Source of the DNA: Chrysomallon squamiferum
Taxonomy: Eukaryota; Mollusca; Gastropoda; Neomphalida; Peltospiridae
Assembly (NCBI GenBank): GCA_012295275.1
Contig: CM022667.1
Span: 622,501-686,500, forward strand
Length of the DNA: 64,000 nt
Direction: 5' to 3'
Shown: positions 51,921-63,548 of the stretch, piece after piece
Position numbering within the stretch: the first letter of the stretch is position 1
Layout of the letters: every line of letters starts with the position of its first letter
Position numbers and translations under genes: made by a program
Notes under the pieces: generated by a model
Database searches by the model: none
What the model was told of the DNA's origin: nothing
What the model saw: only the letters and a program-made list of their open reading frames with translations

Positions 51921-53438
51921 TTAACATGAAGTTTGTATCTTACATACTACTCCAGTTATCAGGAGGCCGAGGTGGAAAAGGAAATATTTTATTTAAAAAA
52001 AAAAAATTAAATTCAAATCAGCTAAATCTGCTATTCAGTAACTCTAATATTGACTTGGTGTGGGGGAATTTTACAAAATACATTTTCTAAAATCAAAATC
52101 AGAATATTTCATATCCTTCGTAGACTATGGAATAAGTGACAGATTTCAGGATCATTGCTGCTCTATGTGTGCTTATTGCACAATATCCCATTCCAGCCAG
52201 GTTATTTAATGATGCTTTTTTAAATCTATGGTCATACAGACAATGGAACAAAGGAAACATTGCGTACAGTGTACTACTCTTTGTGAAGAAATCATTTTAT
52301 ATACAGCTTCCTTTCATAGGAAAACACTTACAAAGCTGATGATAAACCCTTTACTTAACAAAGAATATCTAATAATGTCGCAGTATAAACATACAAATTG
52401 CAATTGCTACCTATGTCAAATTGAATATAGTTGGTGCATTATGATAATATAATAAACTGCTGTTGAGTAGAGTGCATATATATATAAGCAAAACAGAATC
52501 TGTTATTTCTTTATCTACAGGAATCTTCTTGGCAGGGCCTTGATAAACTTGGTGGTTTGACCTTGTGAATGTTCTAGAAAATGTGAATCTGGACAGATCT
52601 ATAAAAGTTACAAATGTTAGCCATTGTAAGCAGATTCTGACTAATGATCTTTTCTTTGTATCCATGTAAACATGCCTGTTGTCTTCACATTATCAACTAA
52701 CAGAAACTGTTTGTGCTATTTCTTGTCAGACTGATAAATTAAAAGTTAAAATATATATTTTTTCTAAACTAAATAAAAAACAAAAACATCTGTAGTTTAT
52801 AAACAAGTGTGTATTCCCACCTTTCACTGAAATGATGGGGACAAAAATTAAATAACTTCATCACAGGTTATAATCAGTATCAAGTTACACATTTTAAATT
52901 GTTGTATCAAAAATTTAAATTAGAATGACCGTAAACATCAAAACCAAGAAACATCAGAAAAAAAAAAATTAATTAAGAAAATTGATGAAATAAAATAAAA
53001 CATGCTAATGAGTAAACTAATATTAAAATAAATAAAAATATACATAAATATATTTTCTTAAAAACAAACTGGTTTCTCTTTATGAACAAATGACAAATAT
53101 AATTTTATAGTCTCAACACTTTCACATTTCTTTTCCTTTTTATTTAAAAATAAATAACAGAGTACATCTTCACAACTTTCTGATGGTACATTTATTATTA
53201 AAAAAATAAATGATGGTATTCAGAATGTTCAGGAGTTATGGTAGTAAAGAACATACACTGGCTTTTATACTGAACAACAAACTGAAGATAAAAACATGGT
53301 TCATACCCAGGAATTTTATTTCTAATGCCAAACCTAAATGTTATGGTGTGGTTTCCTTTTAACACACAGAACTGCTTCATCTTATTTTTTCATTGCACAG
53401 TCTACTACTGCTACATTAAATCTGATGGTTTGAAAACA

Positions 53439-53830
53439 GATTAATAATATTAGTCTGTTTCAGAAGTAGATGCTCACACTGAACATTTCAATAGACAAAT
53501 AGACAATTATTTGTTTATTTTTATAATAAAAAAAAAAACCCACAGCAGTATCGTACTATTGCTAGACTGAAGAACGGTTTCATTATTTTCACTATGAACA
53601 TTTGCATTAACTATTCTGAACATGACTGTGATTTACAATAATGTTAATAATATCAGTCTATTCCATAAGTAGATAATGCACCTAACATTTCAACAGATTT
53701 TAAAAAAAAAATGTTTTAACATAATACGTAAGATTACACAAATACTGCCACTTTTCAGAATGGTTGCATTATTTTTGTGAGCAGTTTCTGGAATAGCCAT
53801 TTTGAACTTGGAATACAATGGCTTATTTTG
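53439..53830 (+). repeat. Two-copy diverged tandem duplication, ~195-bp period
   Basis: TTAATAATAT.AGTCT.TT, AAGTAGAT and AACATTTCAA.AGA occur at about 53441-53500 and again at about 53643-53698. A later block, GAA.GGTT.CATTATTTT, recurs near 53569 and 53757 in the same order. Confidence 0.5.
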
Positions 53831-54420
53831 ACATTTTTACAAGAACACAGATGTACTAAGAAAAAATAAATAAATAAACCAACCAAAAATATTTTATATC
53901 ATAACACACAGGATGATTACAATTCATGCAGATCTGTAGATGTGTATGTATATAAAGCAATATGATCTAATTAAGTTTACATACAAACATCACATTGGTG
54001 CTGAAACAGTTTCATTTCTGTCTAGATAAAAAATATGGCTTACTGCATTGTAAAAACTGAGGTAAAATATGGTGTACTCAATTCAGGTTAATGAATTTAT
54101 GCTTATCACTATTGTTTCAGCCACATTTCATACAAATACCCCAACACTTACACACCAAAAAAAATGCATCGCACATATGCTCTCATACCCATACACACAC
54201 AGAAACACATTCTGTGTGAATAGTTCATTACTTTACAGATGGTTTCACTGCAAACAGTTTTTTTTCAGTCTATGGTTTCCCAACTATTTTCCTAAGCTGT
54301 CCTATGCACACATTATATATTACCAATACCCCATCAGGCTAATCCTACGGCTGGTTAACACGGGATATTCTCCTTGCACAACACATTCGCGTATCACACT
54401 CTCAGTTCAAACTCCCGATG

Positions 54421-54459
54421 TCATGATGCTGGTCTTGGTTTTAGTATCAATTTTCCTGT
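54421..54459 (-). CDS. CNEP1R1: CNEP1R1 exon 6 (C-terminus)
   Basis: A 39-nt terminal coding part encoding [12 protein letters not shown] and a TGA stop, after acceptor ACATTTCAG. The KLILKPRP ending is a family hallmark. Confidence 0.93.
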   Translation of the reverse strand, partial: TGKLILKPRPAS

Positions 54460-57400
54460 CTGAAATGTAACATTTAAAAAAAAAAGATTTTAAAAACCAG
54501 AACAGATAACAATAATAACAATAATAATAATAACAATAACAGAGTAATAATTATTATGATAGTGATTAATAATAATAGTAACAACAACAACAATAATAAT
54601 AATAACAACAACAGAATAATAATTATTATAATGATTAATAACAGTAGTAGTAGTAGTAGTAATAATAATAATAATAATAATAGTAATTAAAATAATATAA
54701 TAAAAAATATAATAATAATAATAACAACAACAACAGTAATAATAAATACTAAATCAAAGATGAAGTTCTTTTACAGAAATCATTTGAGTTGAACATTAGA
54801 GTAAATTTTATCCTGATTTTCTTAGCCACAAAATTGTTCCAACTCTTAATTTATAAGGTAAATCAACAGCTTAGCAATAGACTGAATAATTTTTTTAAAA
54901 ATCTAACACACTTACATCATCACATGACATGTTGTAATCACTTAAGACTTGTCGACATCTTGATGCAATGCTGTATTACATTAAGAAAAAGTTGATGAGA
55001 ATTGAAATGTGCAAAAACAGATAACAAATGTATAATGTTCAAAGTTCAATTTTGTCTTAACAGTATGCTTAATGGCTCAGAAATTACCTCAGTTTATGAA
55101 CAAATACCTCCCTCTGTTTCTCTGCACACACACACACACACACACACCTTCAAAAAGATGTGCTACCAAAGGTTTTTGTAAATGAGTTTAGCAAGGAAAT
55201 ATTCTATGCTGCCAGACTCAAAATATATTTTTGTATTGTTTTAAAAATTCATCATTTTATTCCTGGTTATAACAATGCATGACAATTTTAAATGAAGGCA
55301 AAGAAGTAAGCAGTCAAATGCAATAACCTGTTCTAGCACTCTTACTGTCATATTTCCTGTCATATTTGTCACGTGTATTAATTAACATGTAGATGAATTA
55401 ACTAAAGTTGAAGAACTTTTATATCTATACTTATACATACAGATAACAGACAGATAAATATGAAAGAAGTAAATTCAAGTGATTTGAAAAAAAGGGAAAG
55501 GATACATTGATGGTGCCACCACTCTTTTATGAATGCCACAAAAGAACAAAATTAAAAGTGTCAGACAGCTGAGAGTAAAGAAAGGATGATTCCACAATGA
55601 CTGAGTAAATGTGACCTGAAAATAAAATTTAAATTTTTTTATTATCATGCACACAAAGATGGACAGTAGACAGATGGATAGATGGGTGAATAAACGAATG
55701 AATGGATGGATGGATGTAGGTATCTACAACCATAATTCTGTAGCTATTATTTATTTATGTGGTTCATATAAAACATGCCTATCCACTAAAATACAAATAC
55801 ATGCAAACATCAATTTCTTATTCTGGAAATGGGCCAGATAAGAGTTGTTTTAAAATATGGAGTATTAAAATAATAAATGTATAAGTACAACAACAGTTTC
55901 TATTAATAAGTTCAGAATTTACTAATGTCACATAAATTTGTTACATTTATGGATTTTACAGATTTCACCTGTATGTTTTTAGTGCTTTTATATGATGATT
56001 AGAAAAGCTTACAACCATTAATATACTTGGAATAAAACTGATACATATAACAGTAACAAACAGAAACTGATATTATAACAAATAAACAAATAGAAATGAT
56101 AAATAAAACCAATGTACAAATACAACAATATATAACTACTATAACGAATAATAATTAATGGCTTGTCTTTAATCTTCAAAAAAGTCTTTATTTTTCATAA
56201 TTTTTCAAAGGACTGTGTGAGTATATGTGCTATTTCAGTTTTGTGCCAATATATACATCTCTTCAGAGTTAATTTAAGAGTTTTTTAATAAACAACAGAC
56301 TAGTACATTTACCTTTGGTGTTTCTGGATCCCATAACCAAGTCCAAGCACCAACAGCAGTACACACAGATACAAACACTAGGACAACTGTGTAAGAAACA
56401 AGAATATAGAAATAGGCACACTCACACGCACACACACATGTATACACACCATGACAAATATATATTAGTGTAAAGACAATACACTATAAAAGTTAATGGT
56501 TATTAAGTTTCAGATACATGATTCTGTATAACAAGATTAAGCCTTGCCAAGAAAGAATGATAAAACTTGCTGATATGAGCAAAGGAAAAACTCCCAACAA
56601 CAGCAAGAAATCATACCTCCAAACCTACTTGGACAAAGGAAATTTCTAAGTGGTCAGCAGAGACAATTAATTTGCACTGCTCATAACTTTTTTCAGTGTA
56701 TACTGTAAGATCAAAACAGTTTATGTAATGACTGAAAAGAAAGAGTAGGGATAAAAACACTGATTCAAAGATTTGACAAAATTCATATCAAAAGGAATGG
56801 ATATTTTATAAGGACCTTTTAAAAAACTTAATCTTGCTGTTAACATTCAAAGGTTTGACAAAATTCAGATCAAAAGGAATGGATATTTTATAAGGACCTT
56901 TTAAAAAACTTAATATTGCTGTTAACACTACAGATCAGCATCAAGGACTATTTTATATGGAACTTTCCATACTGTGTATACATCATCCCTTAGATATGAA
57001 AAAGTAAACCTAAAGAGGCCTCTCATTAGCCATTCGTCAAAGTGTCTTATAGCATAGTTCTCTGAAAGTTTTTGTTTCTTTGTTTTCCTTAATTTCATTT
57101 ATTGTACTCTTAACGTTTTGTTAATATATAAATTTAATACTGGTAATTAAAAACTACTAATTAATCTTACTTCTCCAAACTCTTGCAGCAGGCTGCATTT
57201 TGTCAATGACTTCTGTCAGTCTCCTTTCAAAAGCTTTCAGGTCTGTCAAAAAGTAAATAATGGATATTAATCATTTATGTTGTTAAAAGTGCATAAATAC
57301 ATATGTTTTACATTCTGCTGAAAATAACGTTTTCGTGTATGAATATATAAAAGGCAGGAAGTTGAATCAGTAATATGCATTGCTTTTTCTTTTTTTGCTT

Positions 57401-57761
57401 CTTTTTTTTCAGTATTAACTTAAAATTATAATTTGTCTTTTAACATTACTATTTATATTTTTCACTTCAATTTTTGAAATTCTATCATCAAAATACTGAT
57501 TTAATGTTTTCAACATAAACGTGTTTAATATTTAAATTAATTTTTATAATAAACCCAAAACAAGCCTCTTTCGTAACCATCTCAACATCTGCCTACCGTT
57601 CCTCTCTTTTTGTGACATTGGCCAATATTCTACTATATTAAGAAATCGTTAAAGTCCAAAATTAGAATGCATCAAGGAAATATATCTTGCTCATTATTAT
57701 TTTCACATAACAAATTTACAAATTGTCTGAAACACAACAAACCCTCAGTCTGTTCAGCCAT
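54421..57761 (-). CDS. CNEP1R1: Nuclear envelope phosphatase regulatory subunit 1 (CNEP1R1/TMEM188), complete, 6 exons
   Basis: Minus-strand exons in transcript order: 57761-57743, 57242-57171, 56386-56313, 55615-55506, 54970-54916, 54459-54421. They total 369 nt, 122 residues plus stop; the human protein has 125. All introns are GT..AG and the frame holds throughout. The protein starts [20 protein letters not shown], has two membrane segments (about 31-49, from [20 protein letters not shown], and about 67-83, [17 protein letters not shown]), the conserved SLWNHPFFT before the second one, [20 protein letters not shown], and ends [12 protein letters not shown]. The family, related to yeast Spo7, partners the phosphatase CTDNEP1 in the nuclear envelope and ER, and promotes lipin dephosphorylation, so it acts in membrane lipid synthesis. 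The N-terminus is shorter than the human one; the ATG chosen is in frame, and an upstream non-coding exon is possible. Identification rests on residue-by-residue similarity to family members remembered, not on a search. Confidence 0.95.
54916..54970 (-). CDS. CNEP1R1: CNEP1R1 exon 5
   Basis: A 55-nt exon encoding [19 protein letters not shown], between acceptor GTAATACAG and donor GTAAGT. An open frame read on the opposite strand here (54789-54995) is a shadow. Confidence 0.93.
55506..55615 (-). CDS. CNEP1R1: CNEP1R1 exon 4 (second membrane segment)
   Basis: A 110-nt exon encoding [14 protein letters not shown], the second hydrophobic segment [14 protein letters not shown], and HKRVVAPS plus two bases of Ile92. 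Acceptor TATTTTCAG, donor GTATCC. Confidence 0.95.
56313..56386 (-). CDS. CNEP1R1: CNEP1R1 exon 3 (first membrane segment)
   Basis: A 74-nt exon encoding [19 protein letters not shown] then DPETPK, matching the family signature SVCTA.GAW.WL.DPET.K. Acceptor TTACACAG, donor GTAAAT. Confidence 0.95.
56765..56928. repeat. 82-bp tandem duplication in a CNEP1R1 intron
   Basis: Copies begin at 56765 and 56847 with TCAAAG.TTTGACAAAATTC and run to GCTGTTAACA. They differ at only about four or five positions, so the duplication is fairly recent. Confidence 0.9.
57171..57242 (-). CDS. CNEP1R1: CNEP1R1 exon 2
   Basis: A 72-nt exon encoding [20 protein letters not shown] and RVWR, the cytoplasmic N-terminal helix, between acceptor TTTTTGACAG and donor GTAAGA. 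Confidence 0.95.
57743..57761 (-). CDS. CNEP1R1: CNEP1R1 exon 1 (coding part)
   Basis: Only 19 coding bases, MAEQTE plus the first base of Asp7, before donor G|GTTTGT. The sequence before the ATG is TTTCATTCCAGAATA, which can be read as an initiator or as a splice acceptor. Confidence 0.85.
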
Positions 57762-59163
57762 TATTCTGGAATGAAACAGATGTTTTGATTGGTTGCCTTT
57801 TATAGAACTGATGTTTGTTTCTCCTAATGCTAATCCATTCGCGAAATAATAATAATTTTCAGTACGATTAAGCATTCAGCTTTTTCGTCTGCTTCTATAT
57901 CTGTCATATCTTCGCTTCGCCGTACCCTAAATTTTAAGATGTAATAGTTAAGAAAAACCATACTTTGCATTAGGTATTAATACTGTTGTGTGAAATCCAT
58001 AAATTTAATTTCGTTGAAAAAAAAAAAAAAAACCCCAAAATGCCCGAAATGCAATAAAAATGTCCAAATAAAGTAGAATTATTTCTTGTACAGAATTTTT
58101 TCATGCATGAATTATATCCGCATTCTAAATTTGAATTACGTTAAAATCAAGTTTGAGTTGTACTTCTAGTAGGCACGGTTAGGGTATTTGTGTCCAATCA
58201 AAAGTGCTTTAACATTTTTCCACGAGGCGAAGCTGAGAACAAGGAGTAAGTTAACATTTAATGCTGCTAAATACTATTATAATCCTATATAATGTTTTTA
58301 TATTCTGCTGTGTGTTCGATACATTTCATAAAAATACAATTAGCGCGACATTTTAAACAATGAACGCTTTATTTGTCGATATTTACTACTTTTCAGAGGC
58401 ACCGTGTTTATTTTTGTCCATGATGGCGGCAGTTTTTCCAGAGAAGCATTGATATTTTTATTTATTTATATATGTATTTTTGGACAAATTCTAAAAATAT
58501 TGCTGAAATATAGAATGTTGTTCCCTATAATCGGTAATTTTTTATTCTGATTGATTTTATTCATTTATGTTTTAAATTGGGATTTTAAACAAGGAATTAA
58601 TGACTATAAGTGAATATAATTTGATAATATTCACTTTTCTTAATTCTGTGATCATAAGTCAAGTAAGTTGCTGTATAGTTATTTTCTAATCTTTTTAAAT
58701 TTATATATAAGAAATAGCTTATTTTCAACGACAATAATGATAAAATATGTAAACTAAATAATATACTTTTAACTTACATAAGTTATTATAAGTTACATAG
58801 TAAATATTAAAAATGAAATAATTCTTACTAAATTAAACACAATATGTTCATTCAGTTTAAGAATTAGATTATGAACACTACTATTACTATGCAATGGGAT
58901 AAACATTTTATGTAGATGTGATATTTATTTCCATTGTTGCATCTTTGTAAATATTTAATATAATGCTTTTCATTTTCCTTATTTTTTTAAAAACTGAAAT
59001 GATTCATGTTTATTTCACCAAATACTTTATTGATTTGGTTGTTATTTTGTTTTTTTTCAGCATTATTTATTGAAAATAAATTATTTTTATTGATTGACAG
59101 AAAAATTGCAGAAATTTTTTGCTTGTGACAAGACTACCGCTGTAGTGAATTTTATTATGTAAA
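57762..59163. promoter_or_regulatory. Divergent promoter region between CNEP1R1 and the RRM gene
   Basis: The two genes are head to head with start codons 1.4 kb apart. On the minus strand TATAAAAGG (57804-57796) lies 32 bases before the A of an initiator match TCATTC (A at 57772), but that same place also resembles an acceptor (TTTCATTCCAG). On the plus strand a CCAAT box (near 58194) precedes a possible 5' UTR exon ending at donor GTAAGT (58246-58251), and TGATTGACAG gives an acceptor ending at 59100. An ATGGCGGC (YY1-type) motif is at 58423-58430. Nothing else is seen in the AT-rich stretch 58450-59050. Confidence 0.5.
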
Positions 59164-59590
59164 ATGCCTTCACCGAGCCACAAACAATATCGAGTCAGGA
59201 GAGGTAGTAGCAGTTCATCCAGCAGTTCGGAGAGTATAAAAAAAACAAATGTTAAACAGTGCTCTCGATCGCGATCGCCTTCCGATTCTAATCATGGGAA
59301 AAAAGAGCGTGGACGTAGCCGATCAAGGAGTCGCAGACACAGTCGGTCAGTGAGTCACCGGGACAGTCGTTCGACCAGTTGTCATCGCAGTCGATCACGT
59401 AGTCGTCTTCGTAGTGATTCATCAAGTCGATACCGTTCAAGAATATCGAAAGACGAAGCTCCTGTACGACCAGTTACAAGTGATAAGCCAGAATTTCTTA
59501 ATTCTCGTGTTTTTGTTGGTCATCTGCCTTCTGATCGTATAACCAATGAGGAATTTCAGCATCATTTTAGCAGATATGGAAAGATTCTAG
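59164..59590 (+). CDS. RRM gene coding exon 1 (RS domain and RNP2)
   Basis: Encodes MPSPSHKQYRVRRGSSSS and the RS-rich segment, then SRVFVGHLPSDRITNEEF and HHFSRYGKIL. Donor is TAG|GTAACA; reading past it gives only NMFTV before a stop. Confidence 0.88.
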
Positions 59591-60259
59591 GTAACATGTT
59601 CACAGTTTGAATGTATATATATATATTTATTATGTAATATATTTCTTAATAGTTTTTATTTTATTTTTAATATTGTATTTTTTATTTTTGTTTTGCATTT
59701 TAATAAGTAATTATATATATATATATATATATATAAAACCTGAAAAGTTAAACCAGAATTTAGGTTTAGATAATGAACTGATCATATTTTAGAATTGCGC
59801 TGCATGCACTGATGCCATTATTTATTTATGCATTAGATTTTCTAACAACTTTTAACATTTAATAAATTAAAAAGTTTATAATTTTTACACTCCAATACAT
59901 TAGACTGAAGACAAAGCGACACTATTTTTATATGCCAGAATTATTGAAATAACTAATCTTCTTTCCTCAGTCACTAGTAATTAACTTAACAGCATTACAT
60001 TTGTTTTTCTTTAAATGAAATGAACTTTTTTCATTTTAAAACACTATACCATTGGACATTTTGCAATCTGTATAAAGCACAATTATTACTAAAAACACAA
60101 TCAAATGTAACTGCATATTTTGATCTTTTTGAAATTTTTATTTTCTAGACAGTGTTGTCCATTATAAAGGTTATGGATTTGTTCAATTTTCAAATGAGCA
60201 AGATGCACTGAGAGCAGTTGCTATGGAAAAGTCTGCTTTATTGAAAGGCAATGTGATTG
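59164..60259 (+). CDS. RS-rich protein with one RNA-recognition motif, 5' part (exons 1-2)
   Basis: Exons 59164-59590 and 60149-60259 join in frame (phase 1) to give 179 residues and an incomplete codon. Residues 15-24 are a serine run; residues 34-94 are rich in RS/SR pairs (such as RGRSRSRSRRHSRS), typical of nuclear RNA-processing proteins. An RRM follows from about residue 114: RNP2 is VFVGHL (116-121) and RNP1 is KGYGFVQF (149-156), with conserved F..YGKIL between them and GNVI near the end. The short beta2-beta3 region resembles RRMs of hnRNP C/RALY and of invertebrate NCOA5-like proteins; I cannot choose between these, so no symbol is given. The ATG is the first in the exon and lies 63 bases after an acceptor (AG at 59099-59100). 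The codons past 60259 lie in a further exon that I cannot place with confidence. Confidence 0.85.
59591..60148 (+). other. RRM gene intron 1
   Basis: A 558-base AT-rich intron with an AT dinucleotide run (about 59713-59735). The open frame 59607-59792 in it is low-complexity and not a gene. Confidence 0.85.
60149..60259 (+). CDS. RRM gene coding exon 2 (RNP1)
   Basis: A 111-nt exon after acceptor TTATTTTCTAG, encoding DSVVHYKGYGFVQFSNEQDA and LRAVAMEKSALLKGNVI, ending G|GTATGT. It completes most of the RRM fold. Confidence 0.9.
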
Positions 60260-62870
60260 GTATGTACGGAAAACACGTTTTATTCTTCTCTTTCGCTTGT
60301 ATGATCCACTCTGTTTCGCTTACGTATTTAACAACTCAGGGTGTGCATTTTCATCACATGAACTTACTTTGTAGTTGCAGTTTAAAAAAAAAAAAAAATT
60401 AATTAAAAGAAAAAAGAAGAGGAGTTTGTGAGTAAGAAAACAGTACTAACCATTTAAACTTTGTAGAATTATTAAAAACCACCTGATGATAAAGTAAATA
60501 TTTATTCATGAAACCAGAAAATATGCTCCAAATGTCTACATCTATTAAATGGATGTATAAAATTTGAAATGACTACTGTTACAGTAAACATTGGCAAATG
60601 TTATTAAGTATTATGTGCAAGGTTTTGAATCGAGGAAACATTTATATTTGATCTTTCTAACCAGATAGTTTTTGTTTTAATTTCATTATAAACGTATTAT
60701 ACTTCACCATCAGTTTCAACAAAAGTTTCAAATCAGAAATGTCACATTTTGTTCACCTTGCATAAAATTGTTATTAACCAGAATGACAGTTCCTTAATAA
60801 CCAATTCATTGAGCTTTATTTTAGTTTTCTGCACATAAAAGAAACCAAAAAAAGTTACATTCTGCTGTAACACAAATTTTTTTTTTAATAATAATAACAT
60901 AAAATGTTAAAATTTTTACATACAGTTTATATTGTATGGTAGGTTTCTGAAACATTTTATTTTGAAAATTAATTTGTGTTTATGTTGGGTAACTTAGATA
61001 CTAAAAACAAATTTTAAAAATCAACATTGAGCATAAGGCTGCGTACAACTATTATATGGAATCCTGATGTCATATATCTGAATTACAGTAACCAAGAAGC
61101 AATAATATGCATGTATATTCATACAGAACAACCTTTTTTTTTCGAGAAGTAGACTGAACCACTATCAAATGTTATTTTTTTCATACATGAAATTGGATGT
61201 GCCAGTCAGAAAGTCCTAACTGGTATAGAAGTTACATTCATTGTCATTTTATAAATGCAAAATAATTTCAGAATAATCTGCCAAACAAATCTTTGCTTAA
61301 TTGAATGTTCTTTTGTTTAATTGGTGTGCAGATAATTGTATTCTGTTCTCTAGCTGGAATTGGACAGTGCCTGTATTTATACATGATTAAACCAAATCAG
61401 TAAATGAGTGTTCAAATAACTATATATGGTGGTTTTCTTATTCATCGCTGTTTGGTTTTATAATTTAATAACAGTAACAGCCATTAAAAATCTTGTTTGA
61501 AATTGTGCCAAACATAATAAATACTACTTTGAAGTTTTATAACACAGCATAGTTTAACAATAAAATGTCTTTTCAAGCACCTTTCTTTCCCCTGCCTTCT
61601 CATTGGTAGGAATAATGCTATATATTTTAAACATTTTTTGACTGACCATAATCATGAAAGAAGACCAAAATTAAATATTTTTTAACTAGTTATATTGATT
61701 TGATTGTTTCTTAACAACATATAATTTACCTATTTCAATACTTTTTTAAGATTCTGCATGCAGAACGTGAAAAGATGATTATGCAAGCGAGTTACATTTG
61801 TTCTGAAATTAGTGGTGGTACTACAGCAATGGCCTGCATTTTAGATTTCCACTTCATTTAAAAAAAAATTGCATTTTGTTTTTGCATTTTAAGCTCAGTT
61901 ATTTTTAATTTTTTAATTTTGTGAAAACTGAAGAGTTTTGATGATTTTGAATTTCAAGATACTTTACAGGTAACAATAAAAGTTGTAAAATATTTTAATT
62001 TTACAAAAGATAGTTCTCTATATTTCATAAAATCTGTTGGTAAATTAATTCAGTATGAAATTTCCTTATGTATTTGTATGTGTAAATCACACCTAACTTT
62101 TTAATTTCAGTGCATAGAAGAAGGAAAAATCGAATGAAATATGTAGCATCTATGTGTACATGCTTATGTATATTCATAGAGACATACACACACACACACA
62201 CATATATATAATATATGTTGTGTGTTTGTGTATGTATTTATTTTACAATAATATTTTCTATCATAGCTTGATAGCATTCAGTTAATATAGGCAACATTTA
62301 TTTGTAAAGCTGTTTGTAAAAAAAAAAATTAAAATAAAGCCTTATTCAGGTACTGCTGTTTGTTTTTTGTTTTTACATTTATTTCTGATATGTATTTACT
62401 TAGTGTAATAATTTATAAAATGACCTTTGTTATTGTTTTTGTAAGATTGCTAGCTTGAAAATCTGAAATTTTTATGCCCATATAGGTGAAAGTTGATACA
62501 TATAGAAATATTTAAATTTAAACCTTGAATTATTTTAGAGTTTTGACTTGAATTTATTTTTATAAAATGATAATTAATTTCTGTTTCAGTGATAGTTCTG
62601 GCCAAACTGGGTTTTGTTTTTATTTTTTGTTTGTTTTAGAAGCCCCATCAGTAAACTGTTCTGTGTTTACTCATCTGTATACATAACATTTACAGATAAT
62701 CGTGTCAAATAAAAAATTACTATAGTAATTAAAACAGGCTAGATTTATGAATGTAAATTGCTTTTGTTAAATATGTAATAAAAGCATGTTGGATTATGAC
62801 TGACTTTTTTTTTTAGCTATGTAAATATGACAAATGCAAATAGAATAACATTGTACATGAATTATATTTA

Positions 62871-62904
<34 letters not shown>

Positions 62905-63517
62905 ACAGTGTGTAAATTGTTAAAAAGTGAACAGCTGTATTTTACAGCAGTTGCAAAAATCAATGTATGTCTTACAAATGCTATATGGATATAATGTTTA
63001 ATGGCTTTATTTATTATAATTTCTTTCATTCTTCTTTTTATTTATTTTTATTTATTAAACTATATAATTCACATTGTATTATTGTTTGTTATAATAATGT
63101 TTTTTTTTTCGTTGTGTTTTTGACTGAGAAAAATGTTCAACTACAATCCATCTTCCATGTTTATTTAATATATTAAAAGTATTTTAGCATTCCATTTTTA
63201 AACAGTTTTGATGAAATAGCCAATTATTTATATTAGAATGTATCCCTAACAAATACATCCATATTTTAAATCGATTGTAGATCATATTGTCCAGTAGTAA
63301 ATTTTAGAATATGGACAGTTTTCTCAGCTATCAATTGTCCATAATTTTGAACAAGTTAATATCGTGGCCATTTTATACTTAACTTGTTTCCATAACTGTG
63401 GACAGTCTTTGATATAGACATTTTCCATTTCTAGTGCCCATAATATTTGAAATACTGAAATAAACACATTTATTTACTTTTATTCTTATGTTAATTGTGC
63501 AGATGCTTTGTATATAT

Positions 63518-63548
<31 letters not shown>

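Larger units (their letters stand above)
43033..54420. other. Space between convergent Go alpha and CNEP1R1: 3' UTRs and intergenic DNA
   Basis: No coding exon is recognised. The DNA is AT-rich with many A and T runs but lacks the long CT/GA tracts of the 5' half. It contains CRE palindromes at 43283-43290 and 44682-44689, a degenerate tandem array at 51365-51920, and a two-copy tandem duplication at about 53439-53830. A minus-strand AATAAA at 53514-53519 is a possible CNEP1R1 poly(A) signal. Short open frames here show no protein family features. Confidence 0.6.
54460..57742 (-). other. CNEP1R1 introns
   Basis: Five introns of 456 to 784 bases: 54460-54915, 54971-55505, 55616-56312, 56387-57170 and 57243-57742. 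The first of these includes a large AAT/AAC/AGT trinucleotide field (about 54507-54745). The fourth carries an 82-bp tandem duplication. Otherwise no element is seen. Confidence 0.85.

Noticed and set aside
52411-52665. 84-codon minus-strand frame between Go alpha and CNEP1R1
   Set aside because: It does not match the missing parts of CNEP1R1, all of which were found elsewhere, and shows no domain.
53198-53380. 60-codon minus-strand frame after CNEP1R1
   Set aside because: It lies beyond the CNEP1R1 stop, in its probable 3' UTR, and resembles no known protein.
57672-57875. 67-codon frame over CNEP1R1 exon 1 with an upstream ATG
   Set aside because: Only its MAEQTE part is the real exon; the upstream residues precede a TATA or acceptor signal and are not family-like.
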